A stretch of 64,000 nucleotides of DNA from Bacteroidota bacterium (GCA_027484685.1 JAIXSO010000027.1:45998-109997), one strand, 5' to 3'; counted from the first letter of the stretch, positions 9,181-17,195 are shown. A program made the numbers and translations. The notes: generated by a model from the sequence alone, not told the origin.

Positions 9181-9772
9181 TTCTTATTTGTTTGGTAATT
9201 GATGCAATCATCAAAAGCAGCTCCGCTATTCGTAGAATTAGAGAAGCCTCGCTCTCGCAAGTGTTAGTGAAGCGGCACTTGTGAGGCAATATAATAGAAG
9301 TTTGTAACTTCCTATATAATTAGCAGCGTTAATAAGGTATTCTGCCAAGTAAAAATAGTACAAATTATTCTTGACATGTTTAGCTAAAAGCATTGTTTCA
9401 ACAATAAAAATAGTTTAGTTGAATAACAAACGCTTTTTATTTATGTATTTATAATTATCAATATAAACACCTACACGAAGTAAAAATTTTAGTTTAAACC
9501 AAAACGGCCAGTGAAAACACCGGCCGTAGGCAAAATGTCTTCGAGTTACAAACTCTTTTTTCATTTTAAATCCTTAGTCTTTTTGCATTAGCCTTGCTTG
9601 AGACCAAGGATAGTTCAGTTTTAATTTTCTTTTCCTTGTACTGTATTTTTCCATCTTTTTTCATCAGCAAACCACTTTATTTTTACAATTTTAATAAATA
9701 TTATTTGGAACTTTAATTCCTTTTATTATGTTTGCTGCTGTTTAGAATTAGTCTAAATAAGAATAATAAAAA
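9181..9772. other. gene-poor stretch with several small hairpins
   Basis: No convincing gene in 592 bases. It holds an inverted repeat with arms gcctc...caagtg (9245-9262) and cacttgtgaggc (9276-9287), a short hairpin gaagtt-tgt-aacttc (9297-9311), the best copy of the acggyc hairpin (9504-9527), and a hairpin gagtt-aca-aactc followed by seven T (9543-9562). The latter is terminator-like on the plus strand although no plus gene ends nearby. The stretch looks like decayed repeat material. Confidence 0.5.
9504..9527. repeat. small 'acggyc' hairpin repeat (copy 2 of 3)
   Basis: acggcc-a-gtg-aaaa-cac-c-ggccgt: nine paired bases per arm with one A-C mismatch and a four-base loop. Flanked by 'accaa' before and 'aggcaaaat' after. 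Compare the copy at 11519-11547, where the fifth pair is changed on both arms. Confidence 0.7.
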
Positions 9773-10114
9773 ATGAATATGAGCAACTTAAAAGAATTTA
9801 TTGCAATTAATTATATTGATTGTGAACCTGATTATGCTGAAAGATTTGAGCAATTATTTGGCACACGTGCACATGCCATTGATAGAATGGATGGGTTTAT
9901 TAGCATGAACGTATTAAAACCTACCGATGGGCAAGGTTCTTATTTAATATTAAGCCGTTGGGAAACAGAACAACACTTTAAAGCTTGGGTTGGCTCTCCT
10001 GAATTTGTTGAAGGGCATAAAAGAGGTTTTGAAGATATAACCAAAGCAAAACAAGAAGGCAAAACTCCTCCTATGAAATCAAGTTTTAAAACGTATAATA
10101 CCATAAGTAATTAG
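9773..10114 (+). CDS. antibiotic biosynthesis monooxygenase (ABM) family protein, HmoA/IsdG-like
   Basis: 113 residues (ATG 9773; an alternative ATG two codons later is equally possible). A single dimeric alpha-beta ABM domain: FIAINYIDCEPDYAERFEQLF, then MDGFISMNVLKP, then SYLILSRWETEQHFKAWVGSPEF. The NxxxV and SxWxxxxxFxxWxxSxxF patterns match the heme-degrading monooxygenase branch (HmoA/IsdG). Heme breakdown or oxidation of an aromatic is a family-level inference; no iron-uptake gene is beside it. A small membrane protein gene follows after nine bases. Confidence 0.8.
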   Translation: MNMSNLKEFIAINYIDCEPDYAERFEQLFGTRAHAIDRMDGFISMNVLKPTDGQGSYLILSRWETEQHFKAWVGSPEFVEGHKRGFEDITKAKQEGKTPPMKSSFKTYNTISN

Positions 10115-10123
10115 CAAGATAAT

Positions 10124-10246
10124 ATGAAACTGTTAACTAAAAATAATATAAAAAAAGCGGGTATTATTAGCTTTTTGTTTTTCTTAGTTAAAGGAATTGC
10201 TTGGATTTTTGTAGCCATTTATACTGTTTATTTATCGAAAAAATAA
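10124..10246 (+). CDS. very small single-helix membrane protein (40 aa)
   Basis: 40 residues, ATG 10124 to TAA 10244-10246. It starts MKLLTKNNIKKAGIISFLFF and continues through a hydrophobic helix (LVKGIAWIFVAIYTVYL) to SKK. Short proteins with this basic head and one helix containing F(L/F)xKG are common in Bacteroidota genomes, sometimes mislabelled as alanyl-tRNA synthetase fragments. The spacing of nine bases after the ABM gene supports translation from the same message. Function unknown. Confidence 0.6.
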   Translation: MKLLTKNNIKKAGIISFLFFLVKGIAWIFVAIYTVYLSKK

Positions 10247-10257
10247 TTAGTTGAATA

Positions 10258-10461
10258 ATGGACTACGCTATTGAAATACTGAGTAAACAAATTGAAGTTT
10301 GTGAAATGAATATAAAAGGAGTGGCAGGAATGTTTGATTCAAATATTCCAAAACAAGTGCAAAAGAACAAACTAAAAGATTTGAAACATGCTATAAAGCT
10401 ATTAAGAAAAGAGGCGGTTAAGCAAAAACAAGGAACTATTAACACCTTTGGGCAGGAATAA
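10258..10461 (+). CDS. small hypothetical helical protein (67 aa)
   Basis: 67 residues, mostly alpha-helical and charged (MDYAIEILSKQIEVCEMNIKG, then KLKDLKHAIKLLRKEAVKQK). It begins 11 bases after the 40-residue membrane protein, so the ABM gene, the tiny membrane protein and this gene may form one transcript. I do not recognise a family. No hydrophobic segment is present. Confidence 0.5.
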   Translation: MDYAIEILSKQIEVCEMNIKGVAGMFDSNIPKQVQKNKLKDLKHAIKLLRKEAVKQKQGTINTFGQE

Positions 10462-10606
10462 TTACCTCAACTAATATATGAACCACTAAAACTATAAAAC
10501 CAATTATTAATAAAATAATAGGAAATAAATAAAAGTATTCAACTTTGTTAAGCGTTGTTTTTAAAAGGTTAAATACAATTATTATTTTACAGCCCAATTT
10601 TTTCAT
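10439..10606 (-). CDS. small single-helix membrane protein (55 aa), tentative
   Basis: 55 codons on the minus strand from ATG at 10606 to TAA at 10439. It starts MKKLGCKIIIVFNLLKTTLN and carries one strong membrane helix (YLFPIILLIIGFIVLVVHIL). Its end overlaps the last 23 bases of the plus-strand 67-residue gene tail to tail. Evidence is only the open frame and the clean basic-head/helix layout, so it may be chance. Confidence 0.35.
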   Translation of the reverse strand: MKKLGCKIIIVFNLLKTTLNKVEYFYLFPIILLIIGFIVLVVHILVEVIIPAQRC

Positions 10607-10693
10607 TTAAAATGCTTGTTTATGCCAATGCAATTTAACTTCCATAATTATAATATGGTTTGAGTTACCTTAGATTAGGCTTTAAATGACGTA

Positions 10694-11437
10694 ATGCTTA
10701 CAGAATCAAAAAATAATTTTAACCAATTGGAAAGCAATTTTATATATAAACAAATTTTGGCTAGATATACTTTAAGTAGTTCTGAGCAATTGTATTTCGA
10801 TGGACTTAATCATTTAGAAATAAACAACGATTTTATTTTAAAATTGGTTGATGTTTTTAGGAATCCGGCTTCGTTTAAATTAGAAATGCTAGATGGTTTC
10901 CCGTTAGCAACTATTATAGAATATATTGAACGAACCCATAATTACTATATTACTAAAAAACTGCCCGAAATAGAGCAAAGCATTTATTTGTTTTTGCAAG
11001 GATTTGAAACCAACCATCCTTTGTTAAAAACATTAAAGTTACTTTATACCAACTATTATAGCCATTTGGTTACACATATTTTAATGGAAGAAAAGTATTT
11101 ATTGCCTTATGCTAAACACCTTTTGGCGGTATTAAACAATGGTTTTAATGCTAAGCTATATTTTAGCAAAAAATTTAACTGTTCACTTAACGATTTTGCT
11201 TCAAATCACAATGATAGCCACGAATTAGATTTAAGCTTGATACAAAAAATAGTTAATGAATATACTAATAACAAAACCAATAGTTCTATTTACCGAATAT
11301 TACAGTTGCAATTGGAATCGTTTAAAAAAGATTTAAGGGTGCATGAGCTAATTGAGGATTATATTTTAATTCCTAATACTCGAATTTTAGAGAGAAAATT
11401 GGCTCAAAAAGTAAAAATGTTAACCATGGTTAACTAG
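10694..11437 (+). CDS. hemerythrin-like / RIC-type di-iron protein
   Basis: 247 residues, all helical. Putative iron ligands lie in the order seen in repair-of-iron-centre (RIC/ScdA/YtfE) proteins: IIEYIERTHNYYITKKLP, HLVTHILMEEKYLLPY, FASNHNDSHELD and LRVHELIEDYILIPN. That gives the alternating His and Glu pattern of a four-helix bundle hemerythrin domain. The usual N-terminal ScdA_N domain with its Cys pair is replaced by about 70 residues without it. Family members release iron for Fe-S repair after nitrosative or oxidative stress. It ends before a strong hairpin terminator at 11489. Confidence 0.72.
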   Translation: MLTESKNNFNQLESNFIYKQILARYTLSSSEQLYFDGLNHLEINNDFILKLVDVFRNPASFKLEMLDGFPLATIIEYIERTHNYYITKKLPEIEQSIYLFLQGFETNHPLLKTLKLLYTNYYSHLVTHILMEEKYLLPYAKHLLAVLNNGFNAKLYFSKKFNCSLNDFASNHNDSHELDLSLIQKIVNEYTNNKTNSSIYRILQLQLESFKKDLRVHELIEDYILIPNTRILERKLAQKVKMLTMVN

Positions 11438-11488
11438 CTAATAGTATATTTACAACAATAATTCGCGACTATTCAAGGGTGATTCACT

Positions 11489-11512
11489 AATGCTGGCTTG
11501 CCAGCATTTTTT
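11489..11512 (+). terminator. Rho-independent terminator after the hemerythrin-like gene
   Basis: Perfect 8-bp stem aatgctgg/ccagcatt with loop cttg, ending in a run of six T. It begins 52 bases after the stop at 11437. Confidence 0.8.
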
Positions 11513-11518
11513 ATTGGC

Positions 11519-11547
11519 AAAACGGTCAGCCTGATAATACCGACCGT
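11519..11547. repeat. small 'acggyc' hairpin repeat (copy 3 of 3)
   Basis: Outer stem acggtc (11522-11527) and gaccgt (11542-11547). Relative to the 9504 copy the C-G pair at stem position 5 is T-A here, so both arms changed together. The loop differs in length by two bases. It follows the terminator at 11489-11512 directly. Confidence 0.65.
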
Positions 11548-11592
11548 GGACCAAATTTTAAATCTCATTAGTATTTGAATAAGCCTTAAACT

Positions 11593-12432
11593 TTAAAAAT
11601 GATAAACTACTCCAACATTAATTCCAAAACTGCTAAAGGGTAAATTAGGCGCTAATTCTTTCTCTGCTGTATTTGGGTCACTGTTCGCACTATCTTCAGT
11701 GTATGAGTCTACAAACTCTGTTTTTTTCTGCTTAGTGGTTAATGAAGCTAAATTATCAACTCCATTTGAAGTACTTTCAGTAACCTCACTCTTTTTAGGA
11801 GTATATGATAAATTGATAATGTTTAATTCGCCAAAAACCGAAAATTTATTATTTACTTTATAACTTAAACCAAAGGCTGTTTGTAAACCTAAGGCTACTC
11901 CACCATCCATAATCCTTGTTTGATTAGTCTTATCGGAACTGCCCATAAATGTTGTTGAATTTTCTTGTTTAATGGTCAAAGTTGATACTCCAGCTATTAC
12001 CCCAATTCTAACATAGGGATTGATTTTTTCTAAACCCGGAGTAAATACTATTGACGGAATAAAGCGTATCATAGTAGCTGAAAAATTAGAGGTTGAACTA
12101 AAACTTGAAGAAGTTGAAACATCCGAATTTTTAACTTCAACACTTCCACCTTTGAAGTAAGAAATATTTAATTCCGTGCTAAAATATTTGTTAATATTAA
12201 AACCTATTGAGCCTCCTACATTGATTCCTTTACCAAAAGCAAGATCTACTTTTTCGTAGCTTGTAATTGTGCCGTTCGAATTTCGATTACCAGGACTATA
12301 TAAAGCTGAAGTTGTTCCCCAGTTATACCCTCCGTCAAGTTTGGCATAAAAACTCTTTTGGGCAATTGAGTTAAAGGTGAATAATGCCATTGCAAGGGCA
12401 ATGGTTGTTTGTTTTGTTAAAATTGTTTTCAT
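11593..12432 (-). CDS. outer-membrane beta-barrel protein
   Basis: 279 residues with a signal peptide of about 24 residues (ending NSIAQ). Strand-like segments include FYAKLDGGYNWGTTSALYS, GINVGGSIGFNINKYFSTELNISYF and the terminal FGINVGVVYHF, which ends in the aromatic residue typical of BAM-inserted barrels. A Ser-rich loop (SDVSTSSSFSSTSNFS) lies near residue 105, and an acidic/polar loop near 220-260. It belongs to the general OmpW/PorT-like barrel class; specific function unknown. Confidence 0.75.
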   Translation of the reverse strand: MKTILTKQTTIALAMALFTFNSIAQKSFYAKLDGGYNWGTTSALYSPGNRNSNGTITSYEKVDLAFGKGINVGGSIGFNINKYFSTELNISYFKGGSVEVKNSDVSTSSSFSSTSNFSATMIRFIPSIVFTPGLEKINPYVRIGVIAGVSTLTIKQENSTTFMGSSDKTNQTRIMDGGVALGLQTAFGLSYKVNNKFSVFGELNIINLSYTPKKSEVTESTSNGVDNLASLTTKQKKTEFVDSYTEDSANSDPNTAEKELAPNLPFSSFGINVGVVYHF

Positions 12433-12539
12433 AAATTTATTTTAAGGTTTATTGTTTTCTACTTATTGGCTTTTTGGTTTTATATTATAACTGAGCTAAC
12501 AGAAACTAAATTCTGCAAGACCAGTACTAATAGCATTTT

Positions 12540-12815
12540 TTACTTTTTAATAATCTTAAAAGTCTGTTTCAAATTATCTCCAATGGTAATGAAATATACT
12601 CCTGCCTGACTATTTTCTAGGTTTAATATTTCATTATTGGTTTTTATGGTTCCTATTATGATTGTTTTTCCTAAAATATCAATAACGGCATAATTGCTTC
12701 CTACTAATTTAGTATCTATTTTCATATTAACAATACCTATTGTAGGATTTGGATAAATTTCAATATTATCATCGGTTTTAAACTCGCTTATTCCTGTGGC
12801 TGGGCCAACATTTAA
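12540..12815 (-). pseudogene. orphan T9SS C-terminal sorting domain (remnant of a secreted protein)
   Basis: Reading leftward from about 12815, the frame gives EILNVGPATG, then FKTDDNIEIYPNPTIGIVNMKI, then GVYFITIGDNLKQTFKIIKK, ending at TAA 12540. This is a complete type A sorting domain, with the YPNPT opening and final basic strand. No passenger domain precedes it: the frame closes at a TGA inside the end of the neighbouring barrel gene, which reads in a different frame. An ATG exists only inside the domain (12725). It is best read as the surviving tail of a deleted T9SS-exported protein. Confidence 0.7.
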
Positions 12816-13417
12816 AATCTCAATCCAAAATTGATATTTAAATCAATGAGTGAACCTGGACTAATGAATGTTTGAAAATCGTTGCTCACATCAGCGCCAG
12901 AAGATTGATATATATTGCATATTTTAACGCCTTCATTGAGTTGAAGAAAAAAAGTTTTAGATTTATTAAAGAAAAGCTCTTGACCAAAGCCTGCTCCCAA
13001 TAGTACATAATTTCCAGCTGCACGTTTTGTTAAAGAGCCACCAAAAAGCAAAAATCCATTGTCCGTATTTTTGTAATTAAAATCGCCAATTCCTGTTTTT
13101 CCATAAATAAAAATCTCACCTTGATCTCCTTTGGTTAAAGCATGTTGGTATTCAAAACATAATTGAATACCTGTAAATTCTATTTCTCCAAATAATAAAG
13201 GAAGGTTGCTATGAAAACTGGTAAAGCTTAATAAATAAGTACTGTTTTGTTCGGTTTTATACCCTGCCTTAAGCCTTACTTTATTCATAAAACCAAGTGG
13301 TTGATTGATATAAATGGTAACACCTGCTCTGCTTGAAGAGTCAGGCTTGTTAGTGTTTTTGCCAACAGCACTTAAAGCGCCTAAAAAAATTATAAATATT
13401 GTAATTGTTATTTTCAT
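12812..13417 (-). CDS. putative outer-membrane or periplasmic beta-protein
   Basis: 201 residues with a signal peptide of about 18 residues (FLGALSAVGK). Strand-rich body (YLLSFTSFHSNLPLLFGEIEFTG, QLCFEYQHAL, NYVLLGAGFGQELFF) ending with DLNINFGLRF, a typical terminal barrel strand with a C-terminal Phe, so the reading is complete even though another frame takes over just beyond it. No family name can be given. It lies 15 bases downstream of a small XRE regulator on the same strand. Confidence 0.65.
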   Translation of the reverse strand: MKITITIFIIFLGALSAVGKNTNKPDSSSRAGVTIYINQPLGFMNKVRLKAGYKTEQNSTYLLSFTSFHSNLPLLFGEIEFTGIQLCFEYQHALTKGDQGEIFIYGKTGIGDFNYKNTDNGFLLFGGSLTKRAAGNYVLLGAGFGQELFFNKSKTFFLQLNEGVKICNIYQSSGADVSNDFQTFISPGSLIDLNINFGLRF

Positions 13418-13432
13418 ATAGTTATTTAATTT

Positions 13433-13648
13433 TTAAAATGATTCGTTTTCTATATCTACCAAAAAAGTAATACTTACATCTAATGCTTGCGCTATTTTTA
13501 ATAAAGTATCATAAGTTGATTTTGATGCATTTCTTTCAATTTGGCCGTATGCTGATGCACTCATTCCACACTTTGCCGCAACTTCTTCTTGCGTTAAGTT
13601 TTTAACCTCCCTAATTTTTCTAATTCTTTGATTTAAGGCACTCTTCAT
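13433..13648 (-). CDS. small XRE-family HTH regulator (copy 1 of a tandem pair)
   Basis: 71 residues forming a single Cro/CI-type helix-turn-helix: RIRKIREVKNLTQEEVAAKC, GMSASAYGQIERN as recognition region, then a short hydrophobic helix ending FLVDIENESF. It is closely similar to the gene at 13709-13936 (identical GMSASAYGQIERNA block), 60 bases upstream on the same strand. Stand-alone regulators of this size often act as repressors or antitoxin-like proteins; no toxin gene is beside it. The barrel gene at 12812 follows after 15 bases and may be co-transcribed. Confidence 0.85.
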   Translation of the reverse strand: MKSALNQRIRKIREVKNLTQEEVAAKCGMSASAYGQIERNASKSTYDTLLKIAQALDVSITFLVDIENESF

Positions 13649-13708
13649 ATTAATGTTCTAAAAATATTATATACAAGAATAAAATGCACTATACTGTTAG
13701 TCAACAAG

Positions 13709-13936
13709 CTATAACTTGTTTTTATCGTTGAACTGTGGGTTATTAATATCCACTAAAAAATTAATCGAAACACCTAGTGCCTCTGAAACTTTATAAAGCG
13801 TTTCAAACGTAGATTTGTGTGCGTTTCTTTCTATTTGGCCATAGGCCGATGCACTCATTCCGCAATTAAAGGCCGCATCTTCTTGTGTTAATTTTTTGGC
13901 CTCTCTAATTTTTCTTAATCGGTAAGCTAGTATCAT
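13709..13936 (-). CDS. small XRE-family HTH regulator (copy 2 of a tandem pair)
   Basis: 75 residues, single Cro/CI-type HTH (RLRKIREAKKLTQEDAAFNC, GMSASAYGQIERNA, FLVDINNPQF) with a short basic tail NDKNKL. Clearly a duplicate of the neighbouring 71-residue protein; differences are concentrated outside the recognition block, so both may bind the same sequence. It is the promoter-proximal gene of the pair, with 472 non-coding bases upstream. Confidence 0.85.
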   Translation of the reverse strand: MILAYRLRKIREAKKLTQEDAAFNCGMSASAYGQIERNAHKSTFETLYKVSEALGVSINFLVDINNPQFNDKNKL

Positions 13937-14408
13937 AAATGTTGTTATTTAAGTTGGTTAATACAATTATTTTATTGCTTAATCGTTTTACAAAAATGGT
14001 AACAACAAATGGGTTGTAATTATTGGTTTTTGCCAATGTTTTTTAAATAGTTGCAAAAACTGCAAAAGTGAGTGAGATTTCCTCAAACTTTTAACATACA
14101 AAATGTATAAAATCCCAATTTTTAAAAAGTGTTTGGTATAAAATGCAAAAAGTATTTGCTCGTTTTGGTAATTTTTGCTAAAAAAATTATTGTTTCAAAC
14201 AGCCTAAAAAAGTGTTTTAAATTCAATAACTCCAAACATCATATAAAAACGAATATTCTGCTGTACAGTGTCATATAGTTTTTTATACAAAACGAAAAAG
14301 CAATATGCAATAATTTTATTTTCTGTATATCAGTTATTTAAAACAAAAAATAACCTTTGGGCAACTTTTACGTATCAAGTATCATTATAGCAGTTATAAA
14401 ATTTAAAA
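13937..14408. other. AT-rich intergenic region between divergent regulator genes
   Basis: 472 bases separating the leftward XRE pair from the rightward ECF sigma factor. No open frame of note and no strong hairpin. A near-consensus TAaccTTTG word (one extra base in the spacer) lies about 50 bases before the sigma gene. I see no repeats. Confidence 0.4.
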
Positions 14409-14957
14409 ATGCAAGTAACCAAGGCACATATTAAACTTTTAAAACAGGGGCATACCACTACACAAAAGTTGGTTTTTGAAAAATGCTTTGGTGCTATGTT
14501 TAGGGTTTGCCAGCGTTATGTTATACAAATAGATGAAGCCGAAGATTGTGTAATGAAAGGATTTTTAAAGGCTTTTCAGCAAATTGAAAAATTTGAATAC
14601 CAAAACGATAATAGCTTTATGTACTGGTTAAAACGCATTATGGTAAATGAGGCATTGATGGCATTGCGTAAGCAAAATAATTTTAGCTTAGTAAGTATTG
14701 ATAACGCGCCAGATATTGGTTTTGACGATGATTTTATAAAACAAATGGATGCGCAATACTTATTTGATGCTATTTTAAAACTGTCCGTTGGTTATCGAAC
14801 CGTGTTAAACATGTTTATAGTAGAAGGGTACAGCCACCAAGAAATAGCGCAAACGCTTGGCATTAACGAGAGTACCAGTAAAACTCAATTGGCTAAAGCC
14901 AAAGCCAAACTAAAAAATTTAATTAACCCCAAACTATACGGTTATGGAAACGCATAA
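14409..14957 (+). CDS. ECF-type RNA polymerase sigma factor
   Basis: 182 residues. Region 2 (about residues 20-85) has the usual FEKCFGAMFRVCQRYVIQIDEAED and FLKAFQQIEKFEYQNDNSFMYWLKRIMVNEAL pattern. Region 4 (about 125-175) ends with the helix-turn-helix YRTVLNMFIVEGYSHQEIAQTLGINESTSKTQLAKAK. Member of the Bacteroidota ECF group. Its last 14 bases overlap the start of the next gene, whose product has one membrane helix; this is the standard sigma/anti-sigma arrangement. Confidence 0.92.
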   Translation: MQVTKAHIKLLKQGHTTTQKLVFEKCFGAMFRVCQRYVIQIDEAEDCVMKGFLKAFQQIEKFEYQNDNSFMYWLKRIMVNEALMALRKQNNFSLVSIDNAPDIGFDDDFIKQMDAQYLFDAILKLSVGYRTVLNMFIVEGYSHQEIAQTLGINESTSKTQLAKAKAKLKNLINPKLYGYGNA

Positions 14958-15606
14958 TATTATTAAGCAAAAAATAGATTCAATAAACAGTTTACCCTCA
15001 AACTATGAACCTAATTTGGAAAGCAAGTGGGAGCTTTTGGAGGCAAGTTTAAAACCCAATAAGAAAAAGCCATTTATATTTTGGTTTAATAGAATTGGGG
15101 CTGTGGCTGCTGTATTTTTGTTATTTGGTGCCATAGGTATGTATGGCGTAAAACTGCTTAAACCTACCGATATAAAAAAGCCTACAACTGCTCAAGTTTA
15201 CCCAGTTGAAAAAGAAAAACAGGCAGGAAAGGCAGATTTAACAAGAAACTTAAAAAACAAAATTCTACCAGTTGTTGCTCACCAAAAAGTAATTGCAAAG
15301 CAAAAAAAAGCAACTATTACTACAGAGCTAAAGTCGCCATTATTAACTGAAAAAAATCCAGTTGATACCCCAAACACATTTATGGCTGTAGTAGAAAAAA
15401 AAGTCGAACAAACTGTTAAAAAACTAAACCGCTTTACCGAAATTGATTTTGGTGAAACAACAGTAACCAAACCTTTGGAAATAAAGGTGGCCAGCACTCA
15501 AAATATTAAATTTAAAATAGGCACAATATTGCCCAACAAAACGTTAACAGGAACCGCTGCCGATAACTCGAGCTTTGGTTTTACCAAACAAATTATACCA
15601 TTTTGA
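14944..15606 (+). CDS. probable anti-sigma factor, single-pass membrane protein
   Basis: 220 residues. About 45 cytoplasmic residues (METHNIIKQKIDSINSLPSNYEPN, with LESKWELLEASL) precede a membrane helix near 50-72 (RIGAVAAVFLLFGAIGMYGV), followed by a long Lys- and Thr-rich periplasmic part. No zinc-binding ZAS motif is visible. The 14-base overlap with the sigma gene implies coupled translation and regulation of that factor. Its stop codon lies inside a 73-bp dispersed repeat, so the last residues (about 594 onward) are partly repeat-encoded. Confidence 0.65.
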   Translation: METHNIIKQKIDSINSLPSNYEPNLESKWELLEASLKPNKKKPFIFWFNRIGAVAAVFLLFGAIGMYGVKLLKPTDIKKPTTAQVYPVEKEKQAGKADLTRNLKNKILPVVAHQKVIAKQKKATITTELKSPLLTEKNPVDTPNTFMAVVEKKVEQTVKKLNRFTEIDFGETTVTKPLEIKVASTQNIKFKIGTILPNKTLTGTAADNSSFGFTKQIIPF

Positions 15607-15667
15607 TTTACAAATTAGGCCAATGCTTTTGGTGTAAATCTTAGATGGTATTATGCCGCCACAAAAT
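15595..15667. repeat. 73-bp structured dispersed repeat, copy 1
   Basis: Ungapped match to 43312-43384 with eight differences in 73 positions. Nested inverted repeats: outer ataccat/atggtat, inner gatttac/gtaaatc, and a ccaa/ttgg core. The 3' part, tattatgccgccacaaaat, is identical in both. This copy overlaps the end of the anti-sigma-like gene. Confidence 0.8.
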
Positions 15668-15721
15668 GTACTAGACCATATTATTTGTGAAAGCGATATT
15701 AATTAAACCAATAACCCATTT

Positions 15722-16768
15722 ATGATTATGAAAAAATTACTGCTATTAGCTTGCGGGCTTGCTATGGCTTGCGCCAATCCATTGTTTGCACAAAAAGAAG
15801 GTGTAACACAAGTAGATTTACTTTATACTGATGATTCTCCATCGGACACGCTGGTAATTAAACTTAGTGGAAGCGATAAAATTTTGATTATTGGTGGAAA
15901 CCTAAAAGACATGTATAAATACAAGCAAGCCGACTCTATTAAAACTTTGTTTTTAACCGATATTTTAGTGGCCCAAGCCAACAATACTTTAAATGCAGAA
16001 GCTACTAAGGTTTATTATTTTGTAACCAATAATGGCAAGCGTAGATTGAAAGCTGAAAATGTAGATTTAACTGAAAATGCAGTGAATGTGGCCTATGAAC
16101 TAAAGCGTTTGCAACTTGATTTACCTAAATATGAATACCATTTATTCGATTTAAAAAACGAGTATCAAATTCAAATATATTTAGCGGATGCCAAGCAATT
16201 AAAAACACAGCTTGAAAACACCAATTTGGGGAGTGCCATTAATTTTGTAAACACCAATGCCAAAAAAGATTTTAACCGAACTTTTAAGCTTGAATTGGCA
16301 ACTGAAAACGGCTATAAAATTACCAATAAGACCCAAGGTAGAAGCGATGCATTGATGATTAATGGTTCATTAGGTGTAGGTTTAATTGGCAATACCATAG
16401 CTCCTGTAGCAGGTATTGATATGTTTTTATATTTGTCTAATAAGTATTCGGTTGGTCAATATAAATTAGGCTTAAGTTATAATGCTTTTTCGGTTGTAAA
16501 TTCTATAAATGGCGATGTAAAAGGAGTTTCACTAATTAACTCATACTCAATTAAATTACTGCAAAACCTTAATGATGGAGATCCTATTAATCAACAATGG
16601 CTTGGATTACATGGCGGTATTACGAAAAGTAACGATTTGCAATCGTTTGATAACGCACTTAAATTTGGATTGTTATTTGGGAATAAAACAATGAATTACT
16701 CATTTGATTTTATTCGCGACAGCAATAAAAATTGGGTTTACGGACTTACCGTTTATTTTCCATTTTAA
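15722..16768 (+). CDS. exported hypothetical protein
   Basis: 348 residues (a second ATG at 15728 is also possible). The signal peptide KKLLLLACGLAMACANPLFAQ is clear. The body has no recognisable domain. The first half (VDLLYTDDSPSDTLVIKLSGSDKILIIGG) is strand-rich with a periodic polar pattern. The second half (GSLGVGLIGNTIAPVAGIDMFLYLSNKYSVG through GLTVYFPF) resembles the transmembrane strands of a barrel and ends in Phe. It follows the sigma/anti-sigma pair by 115 bases and could be a regulon target. Its stop overlaps the tail of the opposite-strand SET gene by 23 bases. Confidence 0.65.
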   Translation: MIMKKLLLLACGLAMACANPLFAQKEGVTQVDLLYTDDSPSDTLVIKLSGSDKILIIGGNLKDMYKYKQADSIKTLFLTDILVAQANNTLNAEATKVYYFVTNNGKRRLKAENVDLTENAVNVAYELKRLQLDLPKYEYHLFDLKNEYQIQIYLADAKQLKTQLENTNLGSAINFVNTNAKKDFNRTFKLELATENGYKITNKTQGRSDALMINGSLGVGLIGNTIAPVAGIDMFLYLSNKYSVGQYKLGLSYNAFSVVNSINGDVKGVSLINSYSIKLLQNLNDGDPINQQWLGLHGGITKSNDLQSFDNALKFGLLFGNKTMNYSFDFIRDSNKNWVYGLTVYFPF

Positions 16769-17195
16769 GGTTTTGCCAATAAGTTTTTCCATAACTGCAA
16801 AATATTTCAGACAATGCTTTTATATTTTTTAAAGCCACCAAACAAACTTCGTTTTTATGGTTTAAAGTAATGAAAGCATTGTTTTTATAAACAATAGGCA
16901 AACTGCCTTTTGCATCATTAGCGTATTTGGCAAAACTATCTGTTTGTTGCGCATCTAAAATTTTGCCATTGGGTAAGTTCATAAAGTAAGCGGTTTGCTT
17001 GTTAAGTGCTCTTGCCTCGGCTTCTTTTGTGCCAATTATTTCTCCTCTATAAGTGGCTATTATTTCGTTTTTATAAATATTTATGGCTGTAAACAAACCC
17101 AAACCAGCATTTTCAATTCCCGAGGTTTTTACAAATAAATAATCAGCTTCTGGTGCTGAAATAATCTCGGGAAATGTATTGTTTTTTAAAAGCAT
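16746..17195 (-). CDS. SET-domain protein
   Basis: 149 residues. A compact SET fold: GIENAGLGLFTAINIYKNEIIATYRGEII at the start (the GxGxF SAM region), a short insert, FITLNHKNEVCLVALKNIKALSEIFCSYGKTYW at the end, with the NH and final Y positions of the SET pseudo-knot. The motif is usually NHS; here it is NHK. Bacterial SET proteins can methylate lysine in chromatin-like or ribosomal targets, but no target can be inferred. It overlaps the end of the neighbouring plus-strand gene by 23 bases tail to tail. Confidence 0.75.
   Translation of the reverse strand: MLLKNNTFPEIISAPEADYLFVKTSGIENAGLGLFTAINIYKNEIIATYRGEIIGTKEAEARALNKQTAYFMNLPNGKILDAQQTDSFAKYANDAKGSLPIVYKNNAFITLNHKNEVCLVALKNIKALSEIFCSYGKTYWQNLKMENKR

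Noticed and set aside
12540..12725. treating the sorting-domain fragment as an intact 61-residue gene from ATG 12725
   Set aside because: The ATG lies inside the sorting domain after its YPNPT start; the domain continues upstream without a start, so it is a remnant.
12812..13417. barrel gene plus sorting domain as one frameshifted protein
   Set aside because: The barrel frame ends naturally in a terminal strand with Phe, and the two are in different frames; a beta-barrel with a T9SS tail would also be odd.
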